A stretch of 64,000 nt of DNA from contig NZ_CADFEB010000002.1 in NCBI RefSeq assembly GCF_902833085.1, positions 248,001 to 312,000 of the forward strand. The letters are read 5' to 3'. This document shows positions 21,131 to 30,105 of this stretch, in pieces (position 1 is the first letter of the stretch; each line of letters begins with the position of its first letter). A program made the position numbers and the translations under genes. The DNA comes from Burkholderia ubonensis (lineage in GTDB: Bacteria; Pseudomonadota; Gammaproteobacteria; Burkholderiales; Burkholderiaceae). The notes under the pieces were generated by a model. That model was not told the DNA's origin. It saw only the letters and a program-made list of their open reading frames with translations, and did no database searches.

Positions 21131-22033
21131 ATGGCTTACAAAACTATCGAAGACACGATCGGCAACACGCCGCTGGTGCAACTGGTCCGCCTGCCGGACG
21201 ACGAGATTCGCGCGCGCAACAACGTGGTTCTCGCGAAGCTGGAAGGCAACAACCCGGCGGGGTCCGTGAAGGATCGCCCGGCGCTGTCGATGATCCGCAA
21301 GGCCGAGGCGCGCGGCCGCATCAAGGCGGGCGATACGCTGATCGAGGCGACGAGCGGCAACACGGGCATCGCGCTCGCGATGGCCGCGGCGATCCGCGGC
21401 TACAAGATGGTGCTGATCATGCCGGAGGACCTGTCGGTCGAACGCCGCCAGAGCATGGCGGCCTATGGCGCGGAAATCATCCTCACGCCGGTCAAGGGCG
21501 GGATGGAGCTGGCGCGCGATCTCGCGGAGCAGATGCAGCGCGAAGGCACGGGCGTGATCCTCGACCAGTTCGCGAACCTGGACAACCCGCTCGCGCACTA
21601 TGAAGCGACGGGCCCGGAAATCTGGCGCGACACCGAAGGCCGCATCACGCACTTCGTGTCGGCGATGGGCACGACCGGTACGATCATGGGCGTGTCGCAG
21701 TATCTGAAGGAGCAGAACCCGAAGATCGAGATCGTCGGCGCGCAACCGGAAGAGGGCTCGCGCATCCCGGGCATTCGCAAGTGGCCGGAAGCCTATCTGC
21801 CGAAGATTTTCGATCGCAGCCGTGTCGACCGCGTCGAGAACGTGGGACAGGCGGCGTCCGAAGCGATGGCACGCAAGCTTGCGGCCGTCGAAGGCATCTT
21901 CGCCGGCATTTCGTCGGGCGGCGCGTGCGAAGTCGCGATGCGCATCGCGCGCCAGGTCGAGAACGCGACGATCGTGTTCATCATCTGCGACCGCGGCGAC
22001 CGCTATCTGTCGACGGGTGTGTTTCCCGCGTAA
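21131..22033 (+). CDS. cysM: Cysteine synthase B (O-acetylserine sulfhydrylase)
   Basis: CysM makes cysteine from O-acetylserine and sulfide or thiosulfate, using PLP. The 300-residue protein has DTIGNTPLVQLVRLP, the PLP lysine in NPAGSVKDRPALSMI, the Ser/Thr loop EATSGNTGIALAMAAA, and GTTGTIMGVSQYLKEQ. The CysM-type proline after KDR supports B over A. It is monocistronic, bounded by terminators on both sides. Confidence 0.95.
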   Translation: MAYKTIEDTIGNTPLVQLVRLPDDEIRARNNVVLAKLEGNNPAGSVKDRPALSMIRKAEARGRIKAGDTLIEATSGNTGIALAMAAAIRGYKMVLIMPEDLSVERRQSMAAYGAEIILTPVKGGMELARDLAEQMQREGTGVILDQFANLDNPLAHYEATGPEIWRDTEGRITHFVSAMGTTGTIMGVSQYLKEQNPKIEIVGAQPEEGSRIPGIRKWPEAYLPKIFDRSRVDRVENVGQAASEAMARKLAAVEGIFAGISSGGACEVAMRIARQVENATIVFIICDRGDRYLSTGVFPA

Positions 22034-22055
22034 GCGAGACCCGACGCATCAAACG

Positions 22056-22083
22056 AAGAAGCCCCGCGATCGCGGGGCTTCTT
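22056..22083. terminator. Bidirectional terminator between cysM and mltB
   Basis: A perfect 28-bp palindrome (AAGAAGCCCCGCGA and its complement, no loop bases to spare) lies between two convergent genes. Terminal T/A-rich ends serve both strands. Confidence 0.85.
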
Positions 22084-22100
22084 GCTTGTGGCCGGAGCGC

Positions 22101-23324
22101 TTACTGCGCAGCCTGCGGCGGGTTCGCGGCGGCGGGCCTGAGCGCGCCGGTCGCTTCCATCTGCGCCTTCACGCTTTCGCCGAGCTGGTAGACCGCGAGC
22201 GCATAGAAGAAGCTGCGGTTGTAGCGCGTCAGCACGTAGAAATTCTTGAGGCCGAGCAGGTATTCGGTCGCACGTCCCGGCGACGGCAGATCGACCACGG
22301 TGACCGGTGTGTCCGCCTCGGCGGCGATATTGATCGCCGGCTCGTTGAGCGTCAGACCCGCGCGCAACAGCTGCGACAGCGCCCAGTGCGGTTCCGGCTG
22401 CCCGTCCGCGGCGGCCTGCGCGATGCCCTGGCTGCCGATGTCGGGTGCGATCTGCCAGACCACCGGGCGATTGTTTTCCCAGCCGTGCTGCTTCAGGTAG
22501 TTCGCGACGCTGCCGATCGCGTCGGCCGGGCTGTTGCGCAGGTCGACGTGGCCGTTGCCTTCGTAGTCGACCGCGTATTCGCGGATGCTGCTCGGCAGGA
22601 ACTGCGGGATGCCGATCGCGCCAGTGTACGAGCCGAGCACGGTGGTCGGGTCGAGCTGGTTGTCGCGGGTCCAGACGAGGAAGTCCTCGAGGTTCTTGCG
22701 GAACGTCGCCTGGCGGCTGTCGCGATTCGGTGTGTCCGGATAATCGAAGGTGAGCGTCGTCAGCGCGTCGAGCACGCGGAAGTTGCCCATGTAGCGGCCG
22801 TAGATCGTCTCGACGCCGATGATGCCGACGATCACCTCCGGCGGCACGCCGAATTCCTCGGACGCGCGCTGCAGCGTCGCCATGTTCGCTTTCCAGAACT
22901 TCACGCCCGCGTTGATGCGGATCGGCTCGATGAAGCGCGAGCGATACACGCGCCAGTTCTTCACCGTCGGCGACGGCGCGGGCTTCACGAGCTTGACCGC
23001 GGTCGCCGAGTAGCTCACGCGCCCGAACAGCGCGCGCAGGCCGGCCGGATTGAAGTCGTGGCGGCTCGCCATCTCGTCGATGAATGCATCGACCTGCGCG
23101 TTGTTCGCATAACGCTGCGGGACGATCTCTTCCTCGAAGGTCTGGCCTTGCGGCGCCGGCTGCTGCGGCTGGGCCTGCGCGACGCGCGTGCCGGCGGACG
23201 CCGCCGGCTGCGTTTGCGCACCGGCCGGCGCAGCGGACAGCGCGGCGGCGAGGGCGATGGCAACGAGTGGGAGGCGAACGCGGTACGGCGCGGAGAAGGG
23301 TGCGGCAGGCTTCTTGTAATTCAT
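22101..23324 (-). CDS. mltB: Lytic murein transglycosylase B
   Basis: MltB cleaves peptidoglycan glycan strands with formation of 1,6-anhydro ends. The ATG at 23324 gives MNYKKPAAPF and a signal peptide (LPLVAIALAAALSAAPAGA); a longer frame to 23348 has no better start. The product is about 407 residues. The catalytic glutamate is in GIIGVETIYGRYMGN, and the family motif GAIGIPQFLPSS lies downstream. A Gln-rich linker follows the signal. No lipobox Cys is seen at the signal end, so it may be soluble periplasmic rather than a lipoprotein as in E. coli. Confidence 0.92.
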   Translation of the reverse strand: MNYKKPAAPFSAPYRVRLPLVAIALAAALSAAPAGAQTQPAASAGTRVAQAQPQQPAPQGQTFEEEIVPQRYANNAQVDAFIDEMASRHDFNPAGLRALFGRVSYSATAVKLVKPAPSPTVKNWRVYRSRFIEPIRINAGVKFWKANMATLQRASEEFGVPPEVIVGIIGVETIYGRYMGNFRVLDALTTLTFDYPDTPNRDSRQATFRKNLEDFLVWTRDNQLDPTTVLGSYTGAIGIPQFLPSSIREYAVDYEGNGHVDLRNSPADAIGSVANYLKQHGWENNRPVVWQIAPDIGSQGIAQAAADGQPEPHWALSQLLRAGLTLNEPAINIAAEADTPVTVVDLPSPGRATEYLLGLKNFYVLTRYNRSFFYALAVYQLGESVKAQMEATGALRPAAANPPQAAQ

Positions 23325-23492
23325 GACGAACCGGGGCGGACAAGGCAAATGTGTTCGGCGCAGTATACCCGACGCATCCGCCGCGCCGGGGCGAAACGGC
23401 GCCCCGTTGTGGTAAGTTAGCGGCGAATTCGCGACAGACGATGGACCTCATTGATGGAGACCTGCGGCGCGCATGCGCCGCGGACGACGCTT

Positions 23493-24416
23493 ATGGCAAC
23501 CGCCTTCTTTACGCACCCCGACTGCATGCTGCACGAGATGGGGGAATGGCATCCGGAGTGTCCGGCTCGCCTGTCGGCGATCCAGGATCAACTGATCGCG
23601 AGCCGCATCGACGACCTGATCGCGCACGAGACCGCGCCGTTCGCGAGCGAAGTGGCGCTCGCGCGCGTGCACACGCAGGCTCATATCGACTACATCCGCG
23701 GCATGACGCCGGCCGACGGCTATGCCGAGATCGATCCCGACACGCTGATGAATCGCAATACGTGGCGCGCGGCGCTGCGCGCGGCCGGCGCCGCGATCGC
23801 GGCGACCGACGCGGTGATCGAGGGACGCTACGGCAATGCGTTCTGCAGCGTGCGGCCGCCCGGCCATCACGCGGAGCCGGCGCGCGCGATGGGCTTCTGC
23901 TTTTTCAACAACGTCGCGATCGCGGCGCGGCATGCGCTCGACGTGCACGGCCTCGAGCGCGTCGCGATCGTCGACTTCGACGTGCATCACGGCAACGGCA
24001 CCGAAGCCGCGTTCGCGAACGACGAGCGCGTGCTGATGTGCAGCTTCTTCCAGCACCCGCTGTATCCGTTCTCGGGCGCCGAGCATCAGGCGCCGAACAT
24101 GGTCAACCTGCCGATGCCGGCGCGCAGCAACGGGATGGCGATCCGCGAGGCGGTCGATATGTTCTGGCTGCCGCGCCTCGATGCGTTCAAGCCACAGATG
24201 CTGTTCGTGTCCGCGGGCTTCGACGCGCATCGCGAGGACGACATCGGCGGCCTCGGTCTCGTCGAGGCGGACTTCGAATGGCTGACCGCGCAGATCGTCG
24301 AGGTCGCGCGCCGTCACGCGCAGGGCCGCATCGTCAGCTGCCTCGAGGGCGGCTACAACCTGTCCGCGCTCGGGCGCAGCGTCGTCGCGCACCTGCGCGT
24401 GCTGGCCGGCATCTGA
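23493..24416 (+). CDS. Histone deacetylase family protein (class II-like amidohydrolase)
   Basis: A 307-residue arginase/deacetylase-fold enzyme expected to remove acetyl groups from small acetylated amines or protein lysines with zinc. Motifs are RPPGHHAEPARAMGFCFFNN, the metal site DFDVHHGNGT, and SAGFDAHREDD. The ATG at 23493 (MATAFFTHPDCMLHEMG) is preferred; an upstream in-frame ATG at 23451 adds 14 non-conserved residues. Bacterial members act as acetylpolyamine or acetoin-type deacetylases, and the substrate here is not known. It is convergent with the hydrolase gene and divergent from mltB. Confidence 0.9.
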   Translation: MATAFFTHPDCMLHEMGEWHPECPARLSAIQDQLIASRIDDLIAHETAPFASEVALARVHTQAHIDYIRGMTPADGYAEIDPDTLMNRNTWRAALRAAGAAIAATDAVIEGRYGNAFCSVRPPGHHAEPARAMGFCFFNNVAIAARHALDVHGLERVAIVDFDVHHGNGTEAAFANDERVLMCSFFQHPLYPFSGAEHQAPNMVNLPMPARSNGMAIREAVDMFWLPRLDAFKPQMLFVSAGFDAHREDDIGGLGLVEADFEWLTAQIVEVARRHAQGRIVSCLEGGYNLSALGRSVVAHLRVLAGI

Positions 24417-24433
24417 CGCCGCAAGCCGTCCGG

Positions 24434-25354
24434 TCAGCGCAGCGGCGCGCGCGCGTGCAGCCACGCGATCAGCGCGTCGATCACCCGGTCGCGCTCGAGG
24501 TCGTTCATCGTTTCGTGAAAGCCCCCTTCGTAGAGGGTGAGCGTGCGGTCGGGCGAGCCGACGCGCGCGCCGAATGCGCGGCTGCCGTCCGGCTCGGTCA
24601 GCTTGTCCTCGGTGCCGTGGTAGACGAGCACCGGCACGCGCAGCGCGCCGCGGCCCCGTTCGATGCGCGCCATGGCGTCGAGGATTTCCGCGCCGGTGCG
24701 CGCGGGCACCGCGCCGTGATGCACGAGCGGATCGGCGCGATTGGCCGCGACCACGGCCGGATCGCGCGACAGCAGCGCCGCATCGATCCGGATCGCGGGG
24801 AAGGTCGGCCACACGCGGCTGATGAAGCGGCTTACCGCAAGCATCCAGCGCGGCACGTCGCGGCCCGGCGCGAGCGCCGGGCTCGACAGCACGAGGCCCG
24901 CGAACGCGCGGCCGCGCGCCGCAGCGCGCTCGATCGCATACAACGCCGCGACGGCGCCGCCCATGCTGTGCCCCATCAGGAACAGCGGCGCACCGCTTCG
25001 CGCGGCTTCGTCGACGAGCGCGTCGGCATCGTTCAGGTAGCCGTCGAACCGTTCGACCCACGCGCGCTTGCCGGGCGACTGGCCATGCCCGCGCAGGTCG
25101 ACCGCCAGCACGTCGATGCCGGCCGCATTCAGGCGCGTCGCGAGCGCGTCGTAGCGCCCCGCATGCTCGGCGAGGCCATGCACGAGCGCGACCGTCGCGC
25201 GCGGCACAGCGGCGCCGTCGCCGGCCGGCCAGCGGTACGATGCCAGCTCCAGCCCGTCGGCGGTGCGCAGCCGCCCCATGCGCGGCGCGCGCGTAGCGGG
25301 TGACCCGGATGACGCAGCGGCGGGCGCGGAGGCCGGGGTGGTGGTAGCAGTCAT
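24434..25354 (-). CDS. Alpha/beta hydrolase, monoacylglycerol lipase / lysophospholipase-like
   Basis: A 306-residue alpha/beta hydrolase (hydrolase_4 type). The nucleophile elbow is LFLMGHSMGGAVAALYA (Ser). The oxyanion-side motif is VALVHGLAEHAGRYDAL. The catalytic Asp lies near YHGTEDKLTEPDGS and the His near YEGGFHETMND. These are features of the PldB/monoacylglycerol lipase group. The N-terminus is Ala/Thr/Pro-rich and without a clear signal, so it is probably cytoplasmic. Exact substrate unknown. Confidence 0.86.
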   Translation of the reverse strand: MTATTTPASAPAAASSGSPATRAPRMGRLRTADGLELASYRWPAGDGAAVPRATVALVHGLAEHAGRYDALATRLNAAGIDVLAVDLRGHGQSPGKRAWVERFDGYLNDADALVDEAARSGAPLFLMGHSMGGAVAALYAIERAAARGRAFAGLVLSSPALAPGRDVPRWMLAVSRFISRVWPTFPAIRIDAALLSRDPAVVAANRADPLVHHGAVPARTGAEILDAMARIERGRGALRVPVLVYHGTEDKLTEPDGSRAFGARVGSPDRTLTLYEGGFHETMNDLERDRVIDALIAWLHARAPLR

Positions 25355-25574
25355 CTGGCTTGTCCCCTTCGATCGTTTGTCGTCGCGCTCCCGATCATAG
25401 ACGCCGCGCCGCCGCCACGCGCCAGCGCTTTCCTCTAATTTCGCCTGGTTATGAAAAGATCGGAATCGATTATTAAGGGGAATGAGGGGTTTGCGGTAAA
25501 ATCGCCGGCTATTCCGGATCCATCGGCGGCCGACTGGGCGGGCCTGCTCCCCAGCCGTCCGCCGTTTTGTTTAC

Positions 25575-26609
25575 ATGATCGAATTACGCAATCTGTCGCA
25601 GCGCTTCCCCGGCCCGAACGGCTGGGTCGAGGCGCTGCACAACGTCAACCTGACGATTCCCAAGGGCGAGGTGTTCGGCATCATCGGCCGCAGCGGCGCG
25701 GGCAAGAGCACGCTCGTGCGCACCATCAACCTGCTGACCCGGCCGACCGAAGGCAACGTCGTCGTCGGCGGGCGAGACCTCACGCTGCTGCCCACGCGCG
25801 ACCTGCGCGAAGCGCGGCGCGAGATCGGCATGATCTTCCAGCACTTCAACCTGCTGTCGTCGCGCACGGTGTTCGACAACGTCGCGCTGCCGCTCGAGCT
25901 GGCCGGCGCGAGCCGCGCCGACATCGAGGCCGCGGTGCTGCCGCTGCTCGACCTCGTCGGGCTGTCCGCGCAGAAGGACCGTTACCCGGCGCAGATCAGC
26001 GGCGGCCAGAAGCAGCGCGTCGGCATCGCGCGCGCGCTTGCGAGCCAGCCGAAAGTGCTGCTGTCCGACGAGGCGACGTCGGCGCTCGACCCCGAGACGA
26101 CGCGTTCGATCCTCGACCTGCTGAAGCGCATCAATCGCGAGCTGGGGCTGACGATCGTGCTGATCACGCACCAGATGGAAGTGATCAAGCAGGTGTGCGA
26201 TCGCGTCGCGGTGCTCGACGCCGGGCGGGTGGTCGAGGAAGGCAAGGTCATCGACGTGTTCCTGCAGCCGCGCCACGAAGTGACGCGCGCGCTGATCGGT
26301 GACGTGATCGCGCAGGAGCTGCCGCCCGCGCTGAAGGTGCGCGTCGCCGAGCGCCTCAAGACGGGCAGCGGCCACCTGCTGCGTCTCGCGTTCACGGGGT
26401 CGGGCGTCGACCAGCCGATCCTGTCGGAGACGATCCGCCGCTACGAGCTCGATTTCAACATCCTGCACGGCCAGATCGACGAGATCCAGGGCCAGGCGTT
26501 CGGTTCGCTCGCGGTGCTCGCGGGCGGCGAGCCGGGCAAGGTCGGACAGGCGCTCGCATTCCTGCGCGAGCAAGGCGTGGTGGTGGAGGAGCTTTCGTAT
26601 GTTGAGTGA
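25575..26609 (+). CDS. metN: Methionine ABC transporter, ATP-binding protein
   Basis: MetN powers methionine import. The 344-residue protein has Walker [16 protein letters not shown], the Q-loop, the ABC signature [16 protein letters not shown], Walker [16 protein letters not shown] and the H-loop ITHQ. A C-terminal NIL domain (about 265-344) senses cytoplasmic methionine and inhibits transport when full. Its 3' end overlaps metI by 11 bases, so translation is coupled. No SAM riboswitch was recognised in the 220 bases upstream. Confidence 0.95.
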   Translation: MIELRNLSQRFPGPNGWVEALHNVNLTIPKGEVFGIIGRSGAGKSTLVRTINLLTRPTEGNVVVGGRDLTLLPTRDLREARREIGMIFQHFNLLSSRTVFDNVALPLELAGASRADIEAAVLPLLDLVGLSAQKDRYPAQISGGQKQRVGIARALASQPKVLLSDEATSALDPETTRSILDLLKRINRELGLTIVLITHQMEVIKQVCDRVAVLDAGRVVEEGKVIDVFLQPRHEVTRALIGDVIAQELPPALKVRVAERLKTGSGHLLRLAFTGSGVDQPILSETIRRYELDFNILHGQIDEIQGQAFGSLAVLAGGEPGKVGQALAFLREQGVVVEELSYVE

Positions 26610-27252
26610 AATGTTCGACATGTTCGTGCAGTCGTTCTGGGAGACGCTGATCATGGTCGGCATCTCGGGCGTGGTCGGCGCGCTCGTCGGGCTGCCGCTC
26701 GGCGTGCTGCTGTACCTGACGGATCGCCAGGGCGTGCTGCAGAACCTCGCGGTGAACCGCGTGCTCGGCGGCTTCGTGAACGCGGTGCGCTCGACGCCGT
26801 TCATCATCCTGCTGGTCGCGGTGATTCCGTTCACGCGGCTCGTCACGGGCTCGTCGATCGGCACCGCGGCGGCAGTCGTGCCGCTGACGCTCGCGGCCGC
26901 GCCGTTCATCGCGCGCCTCGTCGAGACCGCGCTGCGCGAAGTGGACCGCGGGCTGATCGAAGCTGCGCAGTCGATGGGCGCGACGACGTCGCAGATCGTG
27001 TTCAAGGTGCTGCTGCCGGAATCGCTGCCGGGCATCGTCGCGGGGCTGACGATCACGTTCGTGTCGCTCGTCGGCTATTCGGCGATGGCGGGCGCGATCG
27101 GCGGCGGCGGGCTCGGCGATCTCGGGATCCGCTACGGCTACCAGCGCTACCTGCCGGAAGTGATGTGGACGGTGGTCGCGATCCTGATCGTGTTCGTGCA
27201 GATCGTGCAGTCGTTCGGCGACTGGCTCGTGCGACGGCTCAGCCACAAGTAA
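26599..27252 (+). CDS. metI: Methionine ABC transporter, permease
   Basis: A 217-residue inner-membrane permease with about five transmembrane helices. The EAA loop that contacts MetN is [20 protein letters not shown], with the conserved Gly. The segment [20 protein letters not shown] is a MetI hallmark. The start overlaps the metN stop, and metQ follows 31 bases on. Confidence 0.94.
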   Translation: MLSEMFDMFVQSFWETLIMVGISGVVGALVGLPLGVLLYLTDRQGVLQNLAVNRVLGGFVNAVRSTPFIILLVAVIPFTRLVTGSSIGTAAAVVPLTLAAAPFIARLVETALREVDRGLIEAAQSMGATTSQIVFKVLLPESLPGIVAGLTITFVSLVGYSAMAGAIGGGGLGDLGIRYGYQRYLPEVMWTVVAILIVFVQIVQSFGDWLVRRLSHK

Positions 27253-27283
27253 AGCGACATCCGACGTGTTTGGGGGAATGACG

Positions 27284-28078
27284 ATGCAACGACGGTTCAT
27301 GCTGAAGTTCGCGGCGGCGCTCGGCGCGGCCGCGCTGTTCGCGGGTGCGCAGGCGCACGCCGAGACCATCAAGGTCGGCGTGACGGGCGGCCCGCACGCG
27401 CAGGTGATGGAGGCGGTTAAGAAGGTCGCGGCGAAGGGCGGCCTCGACATCCGCATCGTCGAATTCTCCGACTACGTGCAGCCGAACGCGGCGCTTGCCG
27501 CCGGCGACCTCGATGCGAACAGCTACCAGCACGCGCCGTACCTCGACGCGCAGGTGAAGGATCGCGGCTACAAGCTGATCAAGGTCGCGGAGACGGTGAC
27601 GTTCCCGATGGGCATCTACTCGAAGCGCGTGAAAACGCTCGCCGAGCTGAAGCCCGGCGCGCGCATCGCGATCCCGAACGATCCGACCAACGGCGGCCGT
27701 GCGCTGCTGTTGCTGCAGAAGCAGGGCCTGCTGAAGTTGCGTGCGGATGCGGGGCTGAAGGCGACGCCGCTCGACATCGTCGACAATCCGAAGAAGCTGA
27801 AGATCGTCGAACTGGATGCCGCGCAGATTCCGCGTTCGCTCGGCGACGTCGACGCAGCCGCGATCAATACGAACTTCGCAATGGAAGCGGGGTTGAAACC
27901 GAAACAGGACGCGATCGCGATCGAGGGTCCGAACGGCCCGTATGCGAACATCATCGCGATTCGCGAGGCGGATCGGAGCAAGCCCTGGGTCGCGAAGCTC
28001 GTCGCGGCCTATCATTCGCCCGAAGTGAAGCAGTTCATCGAGGGCAAATTCGGCGGTGCGGTGATCGCCGCCTGGTAA
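27284..28078 (+). CDS. metQ: Methionine-binding protein of the metNIQ importer
   Basis: A NlpA/MetQ-family binding protein of about 264 residues that delivers methionine to MetNI. The ATG at 27284 is preferred because GGGGGA sits 6 bases upstream; in-frame starts at 27266 (GTG) and 27278 exist. The signal peptide ends AGAQAHA-ETIKVGVTGGPHA and has no lipobox cysteine, although most MetQ proteins are lipoproteins. The conserved regions YQHAPYLDAQ and NPKKLKIVELDAAQIPRSL are intact. Confidence 0.92.
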   Translation: MQRRFMLKFAAALGAAALFAGAQAHAETIKVGVTGGPHAQVMEAVKKVAAKGGLDIRIVEFSDYVQPNAALAAGDLDANSYQHAPYLDAQVKDRGYKLIKVAETVTFPMGIYSKRVKTLAELKPGARIAIPNDPTNGGRALLLLQKQGLLKLRADAGLKATPLDIVDNPKKLKIVELDAAQIPRSLGDVDAAAINTNFAMEAGLKPKQDAIAIEGPNGPYANIIAIREADRSKPWVAKLVAAYHSPEVKQFIEGKFGGAVIAAW

Positions 28079-28124
28079 CGCGTGGCGGACGGGACGCCCG
28101 ACGGTGATTAGAGGCCGTGATCGA

Positions 28125-28153
28125 AAACCCGGGCTTTGCGTCCGGGTTTTTTC
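28125..28153 (+). terminator. Terminator after metQ
   Basis: AAACCCGG/CCGGGTTT arms (28125-28132, 28142-28149) followed by a T-rich tail. It separates metNIQ from etfBA. Confidence 0.88.
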
Positions 28154-28161
28154 TCTTTTAA

Positions 28162-28183
28162 AATAGAACGACCGTTCGCTATT
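28162..28183. promoter_or_regulatory. Operator-like inverted repeat upstream of etfBA
   Basis: GAACG-AC-CGTTC (28166-28177) forms a perfect short inverted repeat, flanked by AATA on the left and CTATT on the right. It resembles operators of TetR-family regulators. Such regulators of fatty-acid oxidation (FadP and PsrA groups) are known to control etf and acyl-CoA dehydrogenase genes in betaproteobacteria; assigning one here is inference. The etfB start is 125 bases downstream, with a TATAAA at 28264-28269 as a possible -10. Confidence 0.5.
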
Positions 28184-28307
28184 GTCGGCCCGCCGCGGAG
28201 GAGCAGTATCCTCGATAGCCACGATGGAAGGATCCGCTTGGCCGCGCAGTCACGAGGCCTCGCTATAAAATGGTCTCTGGTCGTATTCGTAACTTTGGAG
28301 CGTGTGC

Positions 28308-29057
28308 ATGAAAATCCTGGTGCCAGTGAAAAGAGTGGTCGATTACAACGTGAAGGTCCGCGTGAAGTCGGACAACACGGGCGTCGACATTGCGAACGTG
28401 AAGATGTCGATGAACCCGTTCGACGAAATCGCCGTTGAAGAAGCGGTGCGCCTGAAGGAAGCGGGCGTGGCGACGGAAATCGTCGCGGTGTCGGTCGGCG
28501 TCGCGCAAGCGCAGGAAACGCTGCGCACGGCGCTCGCGATCGGTGCGGATCGCGCGATCCTCGTCGAATCGAACGACGGCGTCGAGCCGCTCGCCGTCGC
28601 GAAGATCCTGAAGGCGCTGGTCGACAAGGAGCAGCCGCAGCTGGTGATCCTCGGCAAGCAGGCGATCGACGACGATTCGAACCAGACCGGCCAGATGCTC
28701 GCTGCGCTGGCGGGCCTGCCGCAAGCGACGTTCGCGTCGAAGGTTGTTGTAGCCGACGGCAAGGCAACGGTCGCACGCGAAGTCGACGGCGGCGCGGAAA
28801 CGCTGTCGCTGACGCTGCCGGCCGTGGTCACGACCGACCTGCGCCTGAACGAGCCGCGCTACGTGACGCTGCCGAACATCATGAAGGCGAAGAAGAAGCC
28901 GCTGGAAACGGTGAAGCCGGAAGACCTCGGTGTCGACGTCGCGCCGCGCCTGAAGACGCTGAAGGTGGTCGAGCCGCCGAAGCGCGCGGCCGGCGTGAAG
29001 GTGCCGGACGTGAAGACGCTGGTCGAGAAGCTGAAGACCGAAGCCAAGGTGCTGTAA
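28308..29057 (+). CDS. etfB: Electron transfer flavoprotein subunit beta
   Basis: EtfB pairs with EtfA to carry electrons from acyl-CoA dehydrogenases to ETF-ubiquinone oxidoreductase. The 249-residue protein starts [20 protein letters not shown]. It has the family signature [20 protein letters not shown], which includes the dehydrogenase recognition loop region, and the AMP-binding segment with [10 protein letters not shown]. It is 15 bases from etfA and upstream of an acyl-CoA dehydrogenase, its likely electron donor. Confidence 0.96.
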   Translation: MKILVPVKRVVDYNVKVRVKSDNTGVDIANVKMSMNPFDEIAVEEAVRLKEAGVATEIVAVSVGVAQAQETLRTALAIGADRAILVESNDGVEPLAVAKILKALVDKEQPQLVILGKQAIDDDSNQTGQMLAALAGLPQATFASKVVVADGKATVAREVDGGAETLSLTLPAVVTTDLRLNEPRYVTLPNIMKAKKKPLETVKPEDLGVDVAPRLKTLKVVEPPKRAAGVKVPDVKTLVEKLKTEAKVL

Positions 29058-29072
29058 GGGGAGCGGAAAGAA

Positions 29073-30008
29073 ATGACGATTCTGGTAATTGCAGAACACG
29101 ACAACGCGTCGATCAAGGCGGCCACGCTGAACACGGTGGCGGCAGCGCAGAAGATCGGTGGCGACATTCACGTGCTGGTCGCGGGCCACAACGCACAAGC
29201 CGCTGCGGATGCGGCGGCGAAGATTGCAGGCGTCAGCAAGGTGCTGCTGGCCGACGCGCCGCAGCTGGCCGAAGGCCTCGCGGAAAACGTCGAGGCGACT
29301 GCGCTGAACATCGCGAAGGATTATTCGCACATCCTCGCGCCGGCCACCGCCTACGGCAAGAACATCGCGCCGCGCATCGCGGCGAAGCTGGACGTCGCGC
29401 AGATCTCGGACATCACGGCGGTCGACTCGGCCGACACGTTCGAGCGCCCGATCTACGCGGGCAACGCAATCGCGACCGTGCAATCGAGCGATCCGGTCAA
29501 GGTGATCACGGTGCGTGCGACGGGCTTCGATCCGGTCGCGGCGGAAGGCGGCAGCGCAGCGGTCGAGAAGATCGACGCGGCAGCGGATGCGGGCAAGTCG
29601 CAATTCGTCAGCCGTGAAGTGACGAAGCTGGACCGTCCGGAATTGACGTCGGCGTCGATCATCGTGTCGGGCGGCCGCGGTCTGGGCAGCGGCGAGAACT
29701 ACACGAAGGTGCTGGAGCCGCTGGCCGACAAGCTGCAAGCGGCACTCGGCGCATCGCGCGCAGCGGTCGACGCCGGCTACGTGCCGAACGACTACCAGGT
29801 CGGCCAGACCGGCAAGATCGTCGCGCCGCAGCTGTACATCGCGGTCGGCATTTCGGGCGCGATCCAGCATCTGGCCGGCATGAAGGATTCGAAGGTGATC
29901 GTCGCGATCAACAAGGATCCGGAAGCGCCGATCTTCAGCGTCGCGGACTACGGCCTCGTCGGCGATCTGTTCACGCTCGTGCCGGAGCTCGTGAACGAGC
30001 TCGGCTGA
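29073..30008 (+). CDS. etfA: Electron transfer flavoprotein subunit alpha
   Basis: The 311-residue FAD-binding subunit. The C-terminal FAD domain shows [40 protein letters not shown] and the ETF-alpha signature [20 protein letters not shown]. An intrinsic terminator follows, so etfBA is one unit, with the acyl-CoA dehydrogenase probably having its own promoter or relying on read-through. Confidence 0.96.
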   Translation: MTILVIAEHDNASIKAATLNTVAAAQKIGGDIHVLVAGHNAQAAADAAAKIAGVSKVLLADAPQLAEGLAENVEATALNIAKDYSHILAPATAYGKNIAPRIAAKLDVAQISDITAVDSADTFERPIYAGNAIATVQSSDPVKVITVRATGFDPVAAEGGSAAVEKIDAAADAGKSQFVSREVTKLDRPELTSASIIVSGGRGLGSGENYTKVLEPLADKLQAALGASRAAVDAGYVPNDYQVGQTGKIVAPQLYIAVGISGAIQHLAGMKDSKVIVAINKDPEAPIFSVADYGLVGDLFTLVPELVNELG

Positions 30009-30045
30009 CGCGGCGTGACGCTTCAGCGGTAAGCACACGAGACGA

Positions 30046-30070
30046 GGGGCGCGACGAGCGCCCCTTTTTT
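30046..30070 (+). terminator. Terminator after etfA
   Basis: GGGGCGC/GCGCCCC arms (30046-30052, 30058-30064) with a 5-nt loop, then six T. Confidence 0.9.
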
Positions 30071-30105
30071 ATTACGCCGTCGGCAGAAGAATATGGAGGA
30101 GCAAC

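Noticed and set aside
25355..25574. Possible SAM or methionine riboswitch before metN
   Set aside because: No SAM-box elements or terminator-antiterminator pair could be seen.
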